This document shows, piece after piece, positions 8,691 through 18,519 of a stretch of DNA of 55,000 bases. The notes under the pieces are model-generated. The model was not told where the DNA came from and searched no databases. It saw nothing but the letters and a program-made list of their open reading frames with translations. The stretch spans positions 943,955 through 998,954 of the forward strand of contig CAJNDS010000080.1 of NCBI GenBank assembly GCA_905221605.1, in the 5' to 3' direction. Made by a program: the position numbers and the translations under genes. This stretch comes from Symbiodinium natans. Its lineage: Eukaryota; Sar; Dinophyceae; Suessiales; Symbiodiniaceae. The stretch's first letter is position 1; each line of letters opens with the position of its first letter.

Positions 8691-9061
8691 GAGGCCCCTA
8701 GAGGTTAGGCCTGAAAGCCGTAGAGTGCGAGGTTTGAAGGTTTCAGAGAGGCGTCTTGGCTGGTCCTTGCGCGTGGAAAGACTGAACGTGTTCAACTAGC
8801 ATCCTGCTTTTGGGGACCGAGCGTACTGCTTTGCGGGACCGAGCGTACTCAAATAGCATTTCCGGTCAACGGGGACCGTTGTGACACATCCGGACCATTG
8901 TGTCAAGATTTCCAGTCAATGGGGACCCTTGCTTCACGATTTCCGGTCAATTTCCGGTCAAGGGGGATTGTTTCACAGTTCCGATCCCGATTCGGGAGCC
9001 ACAATGGTGTTAACAAAGTGTTGCTCTTTCGTGACCGGCGCGTGCGCTAGAAGATTTTGGG

Positions 9062-9190
9062 GTTGTTTACGGGGGCGTCGGCAGATCTCTTCTTTTGCTT
9101 ATTGGGGCGTGGGCGGGGATTTTTCGTTTGCTTACTGGGGCGTCGGCGTGTTTTGGGTTTTGCTTATTGGGGCGTGGGCAAGGATTTTTG
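9062..9190. repeat. Tandem repeat, about 31-34 bp unit
   Basis: Three to four copies of a unit containing TTGCTTATTGGGGCGTGGGC and TTTACGGGGGCGTCGGC variants. Reading frames over it are repetitive (YWGVGxxF) and are rejected as genes. Confidence 0.75.
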
Positions 9191-9507
9191 TTTGGCTTGT
9201 TGGGTCGGAGGAGACAATGAGAATAATAGAACGTCATCTCCCAAATCTTTTTACGGACCCCCCCCCATGGGACCCCCCATGGGCCGGGCCGGAACCCCCC
9301 ACCCCCCCCCCAGCGCATCATTGGCATCAGCGGCCCCGCGTTTCATCCCAAAACATCTGAAAAATCGCGTCCAAATGGAGAATTCAGATGAGAGAACATA
9401 GAACTGCCGTGCCTAGTCAAAAGTAACGGAAATGTGAAAGTCTAGGAACAACAATGGAACTTAAAGGGCCGGCCTGGCTATGAGCATGTTCGCGACAGAA
9501 CGACTGG

Positions 9508-9592
9508 TCTCGCCACGCGAAGTGGCGGACAACAAACCTCTCGCCACGCGAAGTGGCGGACAACAACCCTCTCGCCACACGAAGTGGCGGAT
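9508..9592. repeat. Three tandem 31-bp hairpin repeats
   Basis: CGCCACGCGAAGTGGCG begins at 9511 and 9542, and CGCCACACGAAGTGGCG at 9573, an exact 31-bp spacing. Each copy has a 6-bp stem (CGCCAC/GTGGCG) around a GCGAA or ACGAA loop, followed by GACAACAA-type linker. Only three copies exist and there are no spacers of independent sequence. Confidence 0.85.
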
Positions 9593-9861
9593 CACAAGAA
9601 CTTAGGGTTTAGGGTTTAGGGTTTAGGGAAAGGGCTGAAGGCTACTCAAGTCACATGATCAGGCCTAGAAACTGAAGGCGATAACGCCAGCCAAGGACAC
9701 CACCACAGACGTGTTTACGGGCGCCACGTCCAAATGCGTCGCAGCCACTGCTGCTCGTGCTCGCGTACGGTGTCACGTAGTCGAACCCAAAGATCTCCTC
9801 TGGTCGGCTGGGCGGGAACCCCCAGTGGCATGCAAGGCGGAAGGTTTTGGGGGCTTGTGGA

Positions 9862-10003
9862 ATATACATATTATATATATATATATATGTATATATATGT
9901 ATATATATATATGTCTATATATATGTATATATATATATGTATATATATATATATGTATATATATATATGCATATATATATATGTATATATATATATATGT
10001 ATG
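9862..10003. repeat. TA-rich microsatellite (TATATATG variants)
   Basis: About 140 bp of alternating TA with regular TG/GC interruptions. Open frames made of Tyr/Ile/Met alternation across it are artefacts. Confidence 0.95.
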
Positions 10004-10369
10004 CGGCCATCTGTCCTCAGAGCTGGAAGAGGGTGCCCAGCGCAGCATCCTGAGGATCTCCCAGTAGGGTGGAGTACCAGATTTAGGCTTTGTTTGGGGG
10101 AAGGGGGTGGAAAGCTGAGTTTTTTTAGGGTTAGGGTTTTGGGGTGAGGCAGAAAAGTATGGTTAACAGATTTAGGTTTTTTTTTTGGGGGGGGAGGGAA
10201 TCACAAGATTGACAAAAGACTTCACGACAACCCACTGCCACGAAAAGATTCCCCAGCCCTTGAACTTTTCGTGCCCAAGGTCCGCAGGCGCTCAATCTCC
10301 AGCTGCTGCGATTGGATCCGCATCTCTTGGTCCTGTCGCTTTACTAAGCCCTCAAATTGCATTTTGGGC

Positions 10370-10990
10370 ATGTAATAATAATTTCCCTTATGGCCACAAC
10401 ATAGGGATTTTCAGTCGTCTTGTGAGCTGGTAAAGTTTTTAAATGGCGCATTTTTGCGATTTTTAACTATTTCGGCCTTCAAGGAATTCTGTTAAGGCCA
10501 CAACATAGGAAACCCTCAAACCAATCATGCTCAGAAAATGTTGACCATTTTTTGCCTTTAATAGTTTCGCTTAAGACCAAAACATAGGGATTTTCAGAGG
10601 TGTTGTGATTTTTTTCAATTTGTGAAATGGCGCATTTCTGTGATTTTTTCCCTTCAAGGCCAAAACATAGGGATGTTCGCTAGTTTGGCGCCCTTGGAAA
10701 CCTTCAAGTTCATCATTTTCGGGGTTTGGGAGCATTTTGAAAGGCTTTGGAAAGGCTTTGGGGGCATGGTTAACATTGGTTTAGGGTTTAGGGTTTAGGG
10801 TTTAAGGTTTAGGGTTTAGGGTTTAGGGTTTAGGGTTTAGGGTTTAGGGTACGCGCGCTGGTTGTCCACAACGTCGGTGCGAAAGACATTGGGGGAACTC
10901 TCACGTGGCCGTTTTGTGCGATGTTCAACCATCTGTGCCTACAAGAAATCCCCTTAAGGCCAAAACATAGGGATTTTCGCTAGTTTGGCG
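10370..10990 (+). repeat. Array of F4 repeats (AAGGCCAAAACATAGGG)
   Basis: GGCCACAACATAGG(G) or GACCAAAACATAGGG-type heads occur at about 10392, 10496, 10572, 10656 and 10958. Most are followed by ATTTTC and then AATGGCGCATTT and TGTGATTTTT or TGCGATTTTT. Spacing is irregular (about 75-300 bp). A TTTAGGG tract (10780-10850) interrupts the array. No coding frame was seen. Confidence 0.75.
10780..10850. repeat. Interstitial telomere-type tract, TTTAGGG orientation
   Basis: About ten units with one TTTAAGG variant, inserted in the F4 repeat array. Confidence 0.93.
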
Positions 10991-11092
10991 TCCTTGGAAA
11001 CCCTCAACTTGATCATCCAGTGTTTCTAGTGTTTTAATGAGCTGGAAAATGGGCCTCTTGGCTCCCCTTTTCTGCTTCACTGTTTAGACCAG

Positions 11093-11591
11093 TACATAGG
11101 AGAGAAGGGGAGTTTACACCTTTTTCTCACGATTCTCCTCACGCTTCTCTCTTCCCCAGCCCACTCTCGCGCACTCTCTTTTTTTCTTTCAGCGGGCTTG
11201 AGGGCAAGGGTTTTCCCCGCCCCTTGCACTCTCTCCCTCTCTCCGTGTCTTTCCTTTCTTTTCTGAGTGGTGTGTCTCGTAGAATTGTAAGAGGAGGAGA
11301 AGGGTGAGACGAATGAAAGAAAGAACTACGGAGGAAGAGATTTGCAGAAAGAGAGAGGGAACGAGACAGGGCGAGGCATTGAGAGAAGCATAGACCGTGG
11401 GAGAGAAAGGGTCTCTTGGCGTTCCACTTCTCAGGTCCATATAAGTGTTTCTACTGCTAAAGAGAAAGATAAGAAAATAGGAGAGAAGAGGAGTTTATCC
11501 TTGCTCCTCCCTCTCACTCCTCTCCTTGCCTCCGTCTCTCGCTCGTGCTCTCGCTCTGGGTCTCGTTCTTTCTTTCTCGGTCTCTCTCACA

Positions 11592-11640
<49 letters not shown>

Positions 11641-11840
11641 ATCTGAGTGGTATGTCTCGTAGAGTTGGAAGGGGAGGAGGAGGAGGAGGTTGAGAGGAAT
11701 GAAAAGGAAGAACACAAAGAAAGAGATTTGTTGAAGCAGAGCGGGAATGAGATTGCTGAAAAGAAAAGAAAGATAATGGAGAAAAGGAATTTACATGTTC
11801 TTCTACCTTGTTCATGCCCCTGTGTCTTCTCTCCCCCTGA

Positions 11841-11883
<43 letters not shown>

Positions 11884-12190
11884 CTCACTTTTCTTTGAAT
11901 TGGTACGGGAAGGCGGAATGAGATGAAGGCGTCCCCTGAGGCACCTGCCCCGCGCAAAAACACCGAGCATCAGCTTCCCAGAGATTTGCAGAGGGAGAGA
12001 GGGAATGAGACGACGCAAGGCATGCATGGGAGAGAGAGCGGGCCTCTTGGCTCCCCTTTTTTGTTTCTCTGTTTAAACAAGAACGTAGGAGAGAAGGGGA
12101 GTTTACACCTTTTTCTCACGATTCTCCTCACGCTTCTCTCTTCCCCAGCCCACTCTCGCGCACTCTCTTTTTTCTTTCAGCGGGCTTGAG
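11093..12190. repeat. Purine/pyrimidine-biased satellite with long duplication
   Basis: A segment of about 100 bp beginning AGGAGAGAAGGGGAGTTTAC and ending TTTCAGCGGGCTTGAG occurs at about 11098-11210 and again at 12086-12190. Shorter divergent relatives lie between (about 11478 and 11990). CT/GA microsatellites (11598-11637, 11844-11880) lie inside. Encoded frames are Ser/Arg/Glu runs, so no gene is called. Confidence 0.8.
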
Positions 12191-12512
12191 TTTAGGGTTT
12201 AAGGTCTAGGGTCTAGGGTTTAGGGTTTAGGGGCTAGGTTTCGGGCACGGCACACGGGTGCCACACGGAAAGATGCGCGGGGGTGAAGCATGTTCTCGAT
12301 GGCCTCGGAAGGTAAAGCTCTCCCTGAAGAGCTCAATGAGCTGCTCCTCAAGAGGAACAGATGGGTCGGTACGAAGCACACGATACCCTAAACCCTAAAC
12401 CCTAAACCCTAAACTCTATAGCTCGGAGCCAGGCAGAAAACATCGCAGCTGAGGAGCGGGATGAGTTGGGAAGTAGTTTTGGTGAGCTGCGAGGTCTCCC
12501 TAAATTTCAAGG

Positions 12513-12640
12513 CTATGTTGCCAGGCGCTCCTGTGGCAAGGCCTTCATGGCCTTAGCGACCTCCATGTTTATGATATTCGGGTACCGGAGCACCATGATC
12601 GCACAGTCATCTGGCCGCCTTCCACCGGAGTGCCGACATC
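12513..12640 (-). CDS. Candidate exon, unknown protein
   Basis: The minus-strand frame reads CRHSGGRRPDDCAIM then VLRYPNIINMEVAKAMKALP and QERLAT before TAG. The plus-strand frame (12466-12699) runs into heptamer codons and is less protein-like. No family was recognised. Confidence 0.35.
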
Positions 12641-12662
12641 AAAACCCCAATAACCCCCCTCG

Positions 12663-12837
12663 TAACCCTAAACCCAAAACCCTAAACCCTGAACCCTAAC
12701 CCTAAACCCTACACCCTAAGCCCTAAACCCTAAACCCTAAACCCTAAACCCTAAACCCTAAACTCTAAACCCTAAACCCTAAACCCTAAACCCTAAACCC
12801 TAAACCCTAAACCCTAAACCCTACAAACCCTAAACCC
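12663..12837. repeat. Interstitial telomere-type tract, CCCTAAA orientation
   Basis: About 24 units. The first third is degenerate (CCCTGAA, CCCTACA, CCCTAAG) and the rest nearly perfect. Confidence 0.96.
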
Positions 12838-12969
12838 GCCTGTTATCGGGCACAGCAGCCCGGAGGACTTCCGCCAGCCGGAGGCAGATAGACTTGGTCT
12901 CACCACAGCCGGAGGACAGGAGACGCCTTGGGTCGACCCCCCCCCCCCCCCTGAGAAAAAGTACTCCGG

Positions 12970-13050
12970 GTTTGGGGTGTAGGGTTTAGGGTTTGGGGTT
13001 TAGGGTTTAGGGTTTAGGGTTTAGGGTTTAGGGTTTAGGGTTTAGGGTTC
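12970..13050. repeat. Interstitial telomere-type tract, TTTAGGG orientation
   Basis: About eleven units. It faces the CCCTAAA tract ending at 12837 across a 130-bp island that includes a 14-C run (about 12939-12952). Confidence 0.94.
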
Positions 13051-15173
13051 ACCAAGATCGACACAACGTCTGAGTGGTGAAATTCCGTGGGCCATGCCAT
13101 GTCTACGAAGCGGGCGAAGCGAAGCTCCGAGAACGTGTTACATCGTTGACGACAGGTGAAGGGCGATGTCTAATCAAATGCTTGATGTTGAAACATGAGA
13201 GAGAGTTGGGAAAAATTAAGAAAACGAACGAACACAGCACACAATGTATCAGACGTGTGTATATAGGTGTATAGATTATAGTATTAATTTAAGCCTCTAT
13301 CTATCTATCTATACATACATACATACATATATATATATATATAATCATTTATGGATCAATAGGCTTCAGACAACTCGGGGAGCTCCAAGCTGCGAGAGGG
13401 AGCGCTTGGATGTTGCCGGCGGGGCCAGTCCGTCAGTGAAGCTTTCCTTCACCCACCTCTTCGAATCTCGTTTAGGGTTTAGGGTCTAGGGCTTCTAGGT
13501 TTTAGGGTTAGGGTTTTTGGGGCTTCTAGGGTTTCAGGGTTGAGGGTTTAGGGTTTAGGGCTTCTAGGTTTTAGGGTTTAGGGCCAAGTTTAGGGTTCAG
13601 GCTGGCGTGACTTCTCTTTCAGCTGCCGAGTTGGGAAACTCGGCGAGGCAGCCCCTTCCATGGCGCGAAGAAAGGTCAGAGCCGGCAAGAAATCAGGTTG
13701 AAGCGCTCCGCTTGGGAACGGGAGCTGTCATGGGCTTAGGCCGGAGCCCCGGTAGCTCAGGGTTTAGGGTTTCGGGCTTCGGGGCCCCAAGTTGGTAGAG
13801 TCCACCATTACAAGGTAGCAACGGCGAAGTGCTGGGTTCCCGACCTGTTGCACTCCTCGTACGCGACGTGCTGCGGCTCCTCCCCCGCAGCGTACGCACT
13901 GAATAAGCCTTAATAGGAGAATACGAGCCCCCTGCCCCCCGTGCACTCTCCTTCTACCCGCCTGGTTCTTTGAACAAACATGAGCAAACATGAGCAAAGA
14001 TGAATGAAGGTGAACCTAAGGCTGCCATTTTGGTTCGTTTGATCTGAAATCAAGATCTCTCTGCACGAGGCTTCTGGCACCCCTGTGGACGCCGACCTGA
14101 GAAAGCCCAGCCAAAACCAATTGCATCAAGAGCCTTCCATAAACCTTAAACCCATGCCAAGTTGGGCTCTGCTTCTGAAACCCTAAGCCCGGAACCCTAA
14201 CCCCTAAAGCGCTAAACCTCATCAACCCGACACACATCGAACCCTTTGTTTCCCTAAACCTTAAACCCTAAACCCTAAACCCGAAACCCTAAACCCTAAA
14301 CCCTAAACCTCTCGGACGCCTGCTTGTGGAATAGGCAGGTCGTGCTGAGCGGGAAGCGGTTGGAGTCCGCGACATCCGGCGGTCCAGCCTGAGAGTCCTT
14401 AGCCGTCATGGGGTTTAGGGTTTAGGGTTTAGGGTTTAGGGTTTAGGGTTTAGGGTTTAGGGTTTAGGGTTTAGGGTTTAGGGTAGTCGTCATGGGGTAT
14501 GAGGAGGGACCCCTAGAAGGGATCCTTAATCTTACTTATTCTTCGAAAAAGCCCCCTGTATGTACCTTATATAGTCCCTATATACCTAAGTAGCCCCCTA
14601 TATACCCTGAAGAACCCCTAAACCCCCTTTAACATGGTGGCTGACTCTCATGCCTTGCTAGTTTCGCAGGCTACACTCGAAGGGTAGCAACATGTTCCCT
14701 GAGGATGGGTCCTTATTTTGCCTGGTATGTAGATCACCGCTGATTAAACATGTGCTCTCGGGTTCGTCTTGGGTTCGTGGGTGATCGTGTGCAGCCGGAG
14801 AACAACTAAGCAGCTGGAAGTTACGAGCGGGCGTTTGCTAACGTCTTGCCAGGCCAGGGTTGTGGGTAGTGCCTTCGTTGCCCTAGGGTTTACGGTTTAG
14901 GGTTCAGGGTTTCGGGTTTAGGGTGTTAGGGTCGTAGGGTTTTAGGGGTTTGAGGGTGTCAGGGTTTAGGATTTAGGGGTTTGGTTCAACGCTGCAGGGC
15001 TTGTGCCTTGGCATGACTTCTACTCCGCAACAACTTCTCAGCACAACACGCAATGATGGTTGGGCGTCAAGAAGGCGTCCAGCTGTCGTTGGTGCCTTGT
15101 GAATGACCTCAGGGAGTCTCCAGCTGAGGTGTGCATGTACATGGGTCGAGTGTCAGACAATCAGAAGAAAACT
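13051..15173. other. Mostly repeats, with possible small exons
   Basis: Holds a TATC/TACA/TA microsatellite (about 13298-13343), degenerate TTTAGGG sequence (13470-13600), CCCTAAA clusters (14256-14308) and a TTTAGGG tract (14411-14484). Possible minus-strand exons are near 13803-13905 (RSRSTSRTRSATGREP) and 15000-15120 (GDSLRSFTRHQRQLDAFL). Neither has a recognised domain or clear borders. Confidence 0.35.
14411..14484. repeat. Interstitial telomere-type tract, TTTAGGG orientation
   Basis: About ten perfect units. The unique words GTCATGGGG occur on both its sides (CCGTCATGGGG before, TCGTCATGGGG after), which looks like a short direct duplication flanking the tract. Confidence 0.94.
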
Positions 15174-15262
15174 AGTTCATGGTTGGGATCATATTAAAAA
15201 ATCTTAATGTTTATTCCTTATTGGGTTTAAGTACCCGTAAAAATGCAAAATGCGACCCTAAA
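15174..15262. mobile_element. Introner-like element (CTAGTTCATGGTTGGG family), degenerate copy
   Basis: The left end CTAGTTCATGGTTGGGATCA and the interior CCTTATTGGGTTTAAGTACC, AATGCAAAATGC match the copy at 53601-53701. The right end is degraded (CGACCCTAAAAGG instead of CCCAACCATGACAAAGG). On the minus strand it lies directly downstream of a candidate exon at 15258-15395. Confidence 0.65.
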
Positions 15263-15395
15263 AGGCCACACAGCCCCGTGGAGCCGAGTTTTGGTGAACC
15301 TCCCTCAGAGGATCTGAAACCCTCCAGCCTTCGTCAGCGCTGCCATCATCTTCTCGTGGTCCTCTTTGTTCCTTGGTCAATGGGCTGCTCCTCAT
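15258..15395 (-). CDS. Candidate first exon, unknown protein
   Basis: An ATG at 15395 opens MRSSPLTKEQRGPREDD, GSADEGWRVSDPLREVHQ and NSAPRGCVA, ending at TAG inside the introner-like element. Charged, no recognised domain. The start directly abuts a CCCTAAA tract (15396-15487). Confidence 0.33.
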   Translation of the reverse strand: MRSSPLTKEQRGPREDDGSADEGWRVSDPLREVHQNSAPRGCVAF

Positions 15396-15487
15396 AACCC
15401 TAAACCCTAAACCCTAAACCCTAAACCCTAAACCCTAAACCCTAAACCCTAAACCCTAAACCCTAAACCCTAAACCCTAAACCCTAA
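15396..15487. repeat. Interstitial telomere-type tract, CCCTAAA orientation
   Basis: Thirteen almost perfect units. Confidence 0.95.
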
Positions 15488-15893
15488 CAGATGTAGTGGT
15501 GCAAGCGTCGTCTTATGCCATAGCAAGTGCTGTGGCGTGCTTGACGCGGCAGGGCGGTTTAGGGTTTAGGGTTTAGGGCTTAGGGCTTCGGGTTTAGGGT
15601 TTAGGGTTTGGGGTTTTGCACCTCTAGTTGGGAAAACGTGTAGATGGTCATCTATCCTCCCAACGGACTTGATCACGTCACCAACAAAACCCGTCCGACG
15701 TCATTCACTCCAAACAACAGCCCATTGCCGACAACACACACAAAAACAAGAGTTGAGGGTCTAGGGTTCAGCGACAAACCACATCCCGCTGGGGACATGC
15801 TTTAAGGATGGTCCTGGAAGAGGTAGAATGCCAGAGTCCCACTGCGTTTTGTCAAGGCGTATGGTCTAGTGCCACAACCGAGCGCCACTTAGG

Positions 15894-15967
15894 GGGTTTC
15901 CGAAAATAGGGGTGCCCTTTTGAGGATTGGGAATCCTACCATTTGGGTGCTCTATTTTGGGGGGGTT
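15894..15967 (+). mobile_element. F3 dispersed repeat (TTTCCGAAAATAGGGG head)
   Basis: GGTTTCCGAAAATAGGGG, then TGCCCTTTTG, GGGAATCCTACCATTTGGG and CTATTTTGG. The same sequence blocks occur in order at 16367-16449, and parts at 50970 and 52470. It overlaps the 3' end of the candidate exon at 15936-16154. Confidence 0.6.
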
Positions 15968-16154
15968 CCTTCTTTTTTGCGTAAACCCCCAGACTTCGTA
16001 GCACTTCCCAGCTACTGAAACGTCGGTCGCGAGGCTTCAGCTGCTTTCGACGCTTGCGCTTTCGATGCCCAGGCGGGTCGGCCTCAGCTTCCTCGACATC
16101 CTCGACTTGGCAGGCCGCCACAATGGCCTTGCGCATGGGGCTAGGATTACCCAT
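15936..16154 (-). CDS. Candidate basic-protein exon
   Basis: The minus-strand frame includes MRKAIVAACQVEDVEEAEAD, PPGHRKRKRRKQLKPRD and RRFSSWEVLRSLGVYAKK, an acidic helix followed by a strongly basic nuclear-signal-like run. Both ends of the open frame run into F3-like repeat sequence, so the true exon is probably about 15985-16140. No family was recognised. Confidence 0.4.
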   Translation of the reverse strand: MGNPSPMRKAIVAACQVEDVEEAEADPPGHRKRKRRKQLKPRDRRFSSWEVLRSLGVYAKKKEPPQNRAPKW

Positions 16155-16366
16155 TAAGCGGCCCCTTCAAAAGGGCCCATTTTGTAGGGTTCCTGAACCC
16201 TAAACCCTAAACCCTAAACCCTAAACCCGAAACCCCTAACCCCTAAAGCCTAAAGCCTAAACCACTCTGCAAGGAAGAGACGGGGTCACCTTCCCTGCAG
16301 ACACCCGGCCTTCTGGAGGCACTCTTTAGACTTCTCGTTCTTCCTTGGAGCTGGAAGTGGGTTGGT

Positions 16367-16449
16367 GTTCCGAAATTCGGGGGTGCCTTTGGTGCCTTTC
16401 TGGGGTCCAAAAAAATCAGGGAATCCTACTGTTTAGGGTCTATTTTGCA
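16367..16449 (+). mobile_element. F3 dispersed repeat
   Basis: TTCCGAAATTCGGGGGTGCC, CAGGGAATCCTACTGTTTAGGG and TCTATTTTGC follow the same order as the copy at 15894. Here the interior ATTTGGG has become GTTTAGGG, a telomere-type heptamer. Confidence 0.55.
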
Positions 16450-16591
16450 TAAACCCCTAAATGCCTCAACCCCTAAACCCCTACATCCCGACACCCCTAC
16501 ACCACTACACCCTAAACGGGCGAGGCACCCACACGTTTTACGATGAAGCGTCGCTGCAGGTTCAGGGTTTTGGGTTGAGGGTTTCGGGTTA

Positions 16592-16783
16592 AGCAAGTGC
16601 TCGCAGCTTTGGGACTTAGTCTCTCAAGCAGTCTCTTCAGGCGCCACCCAGATTCCAGACCTCCCAGAAAAAATGAAGCTGCCCACGTGGCTAGGGCTTT
16701 TCGGAGATAGAACCCTCATAAAACCCTCAACCAGAATAGTTCGGGTGGGGGATGGGGTTACTAAGCTACGCGAGTGCGCCTAA
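16592..16783 (+). CDS. Candidate exon with stop, unknown protein
   Basis: The plus-strand frame runs 63 codons: SKCSQLWDLVSQAVSSGATQ, IPDLPEKMKLPTWLGLFGD, RTLIKPSTRIVRVGDGVTKL and RECA before TAA. It has balanced, convincing composition. It follows degenerate heptamers. No family was recognised. Confidence 0.42.
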   Translation, partial: SKCSQLWDLVSQAVSSGATQIPDLPEKMKLPTWLGLFGDRTLIKPSTRIVRVGDGVTKLRECA

Positions 16784-16872
16784 ATCTGAAGAAAAGGCGC
16801 ACTCCCCTAAACGCGGACACTGATACACACCCTAAAACCCTAAACCCTAAACCCTAAACCCCAAAACCCTAC

Positions 16873-16948
16873 TCCGAAGAAGCGCCAACAGCTAACAGTT
16901 CCAAGCGACAGCACCTCCTGAAACACCAGGTCCACCCTGTCGGGTGTG
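16873..16948 (-). CDS. Short candidate exon, unknown protein
   Basis: The minus-strand frame reads TPDRVDLVFQEVLSLGTV then SCWRFFGV. Bounded by degenerate heptamer clusters. No family was recognised. Confidence 0.35.
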
Positions 16949-17199
16949 GGGCTTGAGGATTGAGGGTCTAGGGTTCAGGGCTTAGGGCTTAGGATTTAGG
17001 GTCTTGGGTCTAGGGTTTAGGGTTTAGGAGTTTTAGGGCAGGGATTCAGGGTTTAGGGTTCAAGGTTATTCCCAAAAATAGGGCGCCGTCAGCGCTTTCG
17101 TCCACACAGGCAGCTCAGGAACAGCAGGTATGTGGAGCCTGTCAAGCATAAAGACTCATGGAGTTCGCCGGGCTCCGCAGTCCAGCCTGGCCTCTAGTG

Positions 17200-18231
17200 T
17201 TACCTGGCCTTCTTGCTCTTCTTCCCGTGTGTTGTGGCGCTCTTTCCTTTCTTGGTCTTGGACTTGTTCAATCGACCTCTGTCGGACATGCCGCGAGGGC
17301 CGATGCCCTGCCAAGACAAGAAGCAAGCCTTGCAGTACCATACCTGGTCCTGATAGTACTCCTTTCCAACCACGCGTGGCTTCTCACACCACTGGCAAAA
17401 GAAGTCCCTCGTCGGAATACCCTTTTGCATGTCTTGAGCAACCCGCTCGACGTCATATGACGAATGATTTTGGAGGAATGTCCAGACCGGCTTCGGGTAC
17501 ACATAGGTAGATCCATTGTTATTCCATGCCACTACGCCTGAAACTCCCTGCACGAAGGTCTTGGCTTTGCCAGGAAACGCTGCTGCTCCGAAGTAGTCCT
17601 TGGCCTTCTCCGGCCACGTGCCACAGCTAAGACCCTTCCAGGCGCAGCACGGGTCCCAGTTCTTCCAACTCATACATCTGACGAACTCCTGCACGTTTGG
17701 AATTGATGGTTCCCTGGGCGGTTTCATAACCTGGGCCCTCTCTTCAAGGAGACGTGAGATCTGCTCTTGCAAGGAGCGAACATAGCTGCCCCCGGGGCTC
17801 CAAACATCGACTTCCGGGTCAAAGGCATCTTCATCGGACTCCTCCTCAACGCCCTCCCATGCTGCACTTAGACTTGAGATTTCGGCCGAGCCTGTGTGAT
17901 TGGCCCATGCTTTCGCAAGTCTATGTCTCTGCTCATCTAGCTGTGCCACCAGTGTGTTCCTGCCTTCGAAATCGTCGGGCAGCAGTCTCATGGGGCGTAC
18001 AGCCTTGACGCCTCGGCTGCTCTGTTTGACCGTCACCTCGACCAATGCACCTGCATGCACCAGATCATTCAGCTGCTCAAACTTCCCGTCCCATGAGCCC
18101 ACCAAGCCGATGTCGTTCACCAGCTCGCACGCATAGAAGTAAATGTCATCTTCCTCCTCCAAGCACTGGATATAGCCGAAGGAGTGATTCTCCTTCCAGA
18201 AGAACTTCTTTAGACGGCCGCGGCGGAGCAT
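17200..18231 (-). CDS. Cold-shock-like domain protein with C-terminal zinc motif
   Basis: Intact 343-codon single-exon gene, the longest gene-like frame outside the retroelement. Residues about 4-83 resemble a divergent cold-shock/OB fold: GRLKKFFWKENHSFGYI and DIYFYACEL match the RNP-type strands, and VEVTVKQSSRGVKAV the last strand. An acidic linker (about 125-145) is followed by a coiled-coil-like segment (about 150-170), then a Trp-rich region (WKNWDPCCAWKG). A CX2C-X17-CX2C motif (CQWC...CKAC) follows, and a Lys-rich tail (SKTKKGKSATTHGKKSKKAR) could be a nuclear or nucleolar signal. Known cold-shock proteins bind single-stranded nucleic acid, so RNA binding is inferred. No telomere tract interrupts it. 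Confidence 0.75.
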   Translation of the reverse strand: MLRRGRLKKFFWKENHSFGYIQCLEEEDDIYFYACELVNDIGLVGSWDGKFEQLNDLVHAGALVEVTVKQSSRGVKAVRPMRLLPDDFEGRNTLVAQLDEQRHRLAKAWANHTGSAEISSLSAAWEGVEEESDEDAFDPEVDVWSPGGSYVRSLQEQISRLLEERAQVMKPPREPSIPNVQEFVRCMSWKNWDPCCAWKGLSCGTWPEKAKDYFGAAAFPGKAKTFVQGVSGVVAWNNNGSTYVYPKPVWTFLQNHSSYDVERVAQDMQKGIPTRDFFCQWCEKPRVVGKEYYQDQVWYCKACFLSWQGIGPRGMSDRGRLNKSKTKKGKSATTHGKKSKKAR

Positions 18232-18519
18232 GGTCGCAGATTCCGCTTCACAGAAAAAACAGCAGCGGAGACAAAGGCAAACTCAACACATCTCAGCCTC
18301 TCCGAAGCCCTGAAGTTCATACGCAAGCTGCTTTGTGTCTGCGTTTCGCGGACTTTTCTGAAAGTTGCATTTGGGTCAGGCCTGAGATCTGACAGGAGAG
18401 TATGACCACCATCCAGTGCCGTCTGGGTTACCGTTAAAGCCAGCAGCCCACGCCAGACCAGCCCCGACAACCGCGGGGCACACCCTGAACCCTACACCCG
18501 AAACCCTAAACCCGAAACC

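Noticed and set aside
9508-9592. CRISPR-like array
   Set aside because: Only three copies, continuous tandem units with the same linker, no variable spacers, no cas genes, eukaryotic context.
9711-10147. Open frames rich in Tyr/Ile/Met across the TA repeat
   Set aside because: Produced entirely by the TATATATG microsatellite on all frames and both strands.
11342-12189. Several 60-110 codon frames with Ser/Leu or Arg/Glu runs
   Set aside because: They track the CT/GA microsatellites and the duplicated satellite, not coding sequence.
14021-14036. GCTGCCATTTTGGTTC resembles part of the dinoflagellate spliced leader
   Set aside because: Only about ten bases match and the 3' part (CTCAAG) is absent. 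No relic is placed next to a gene start.
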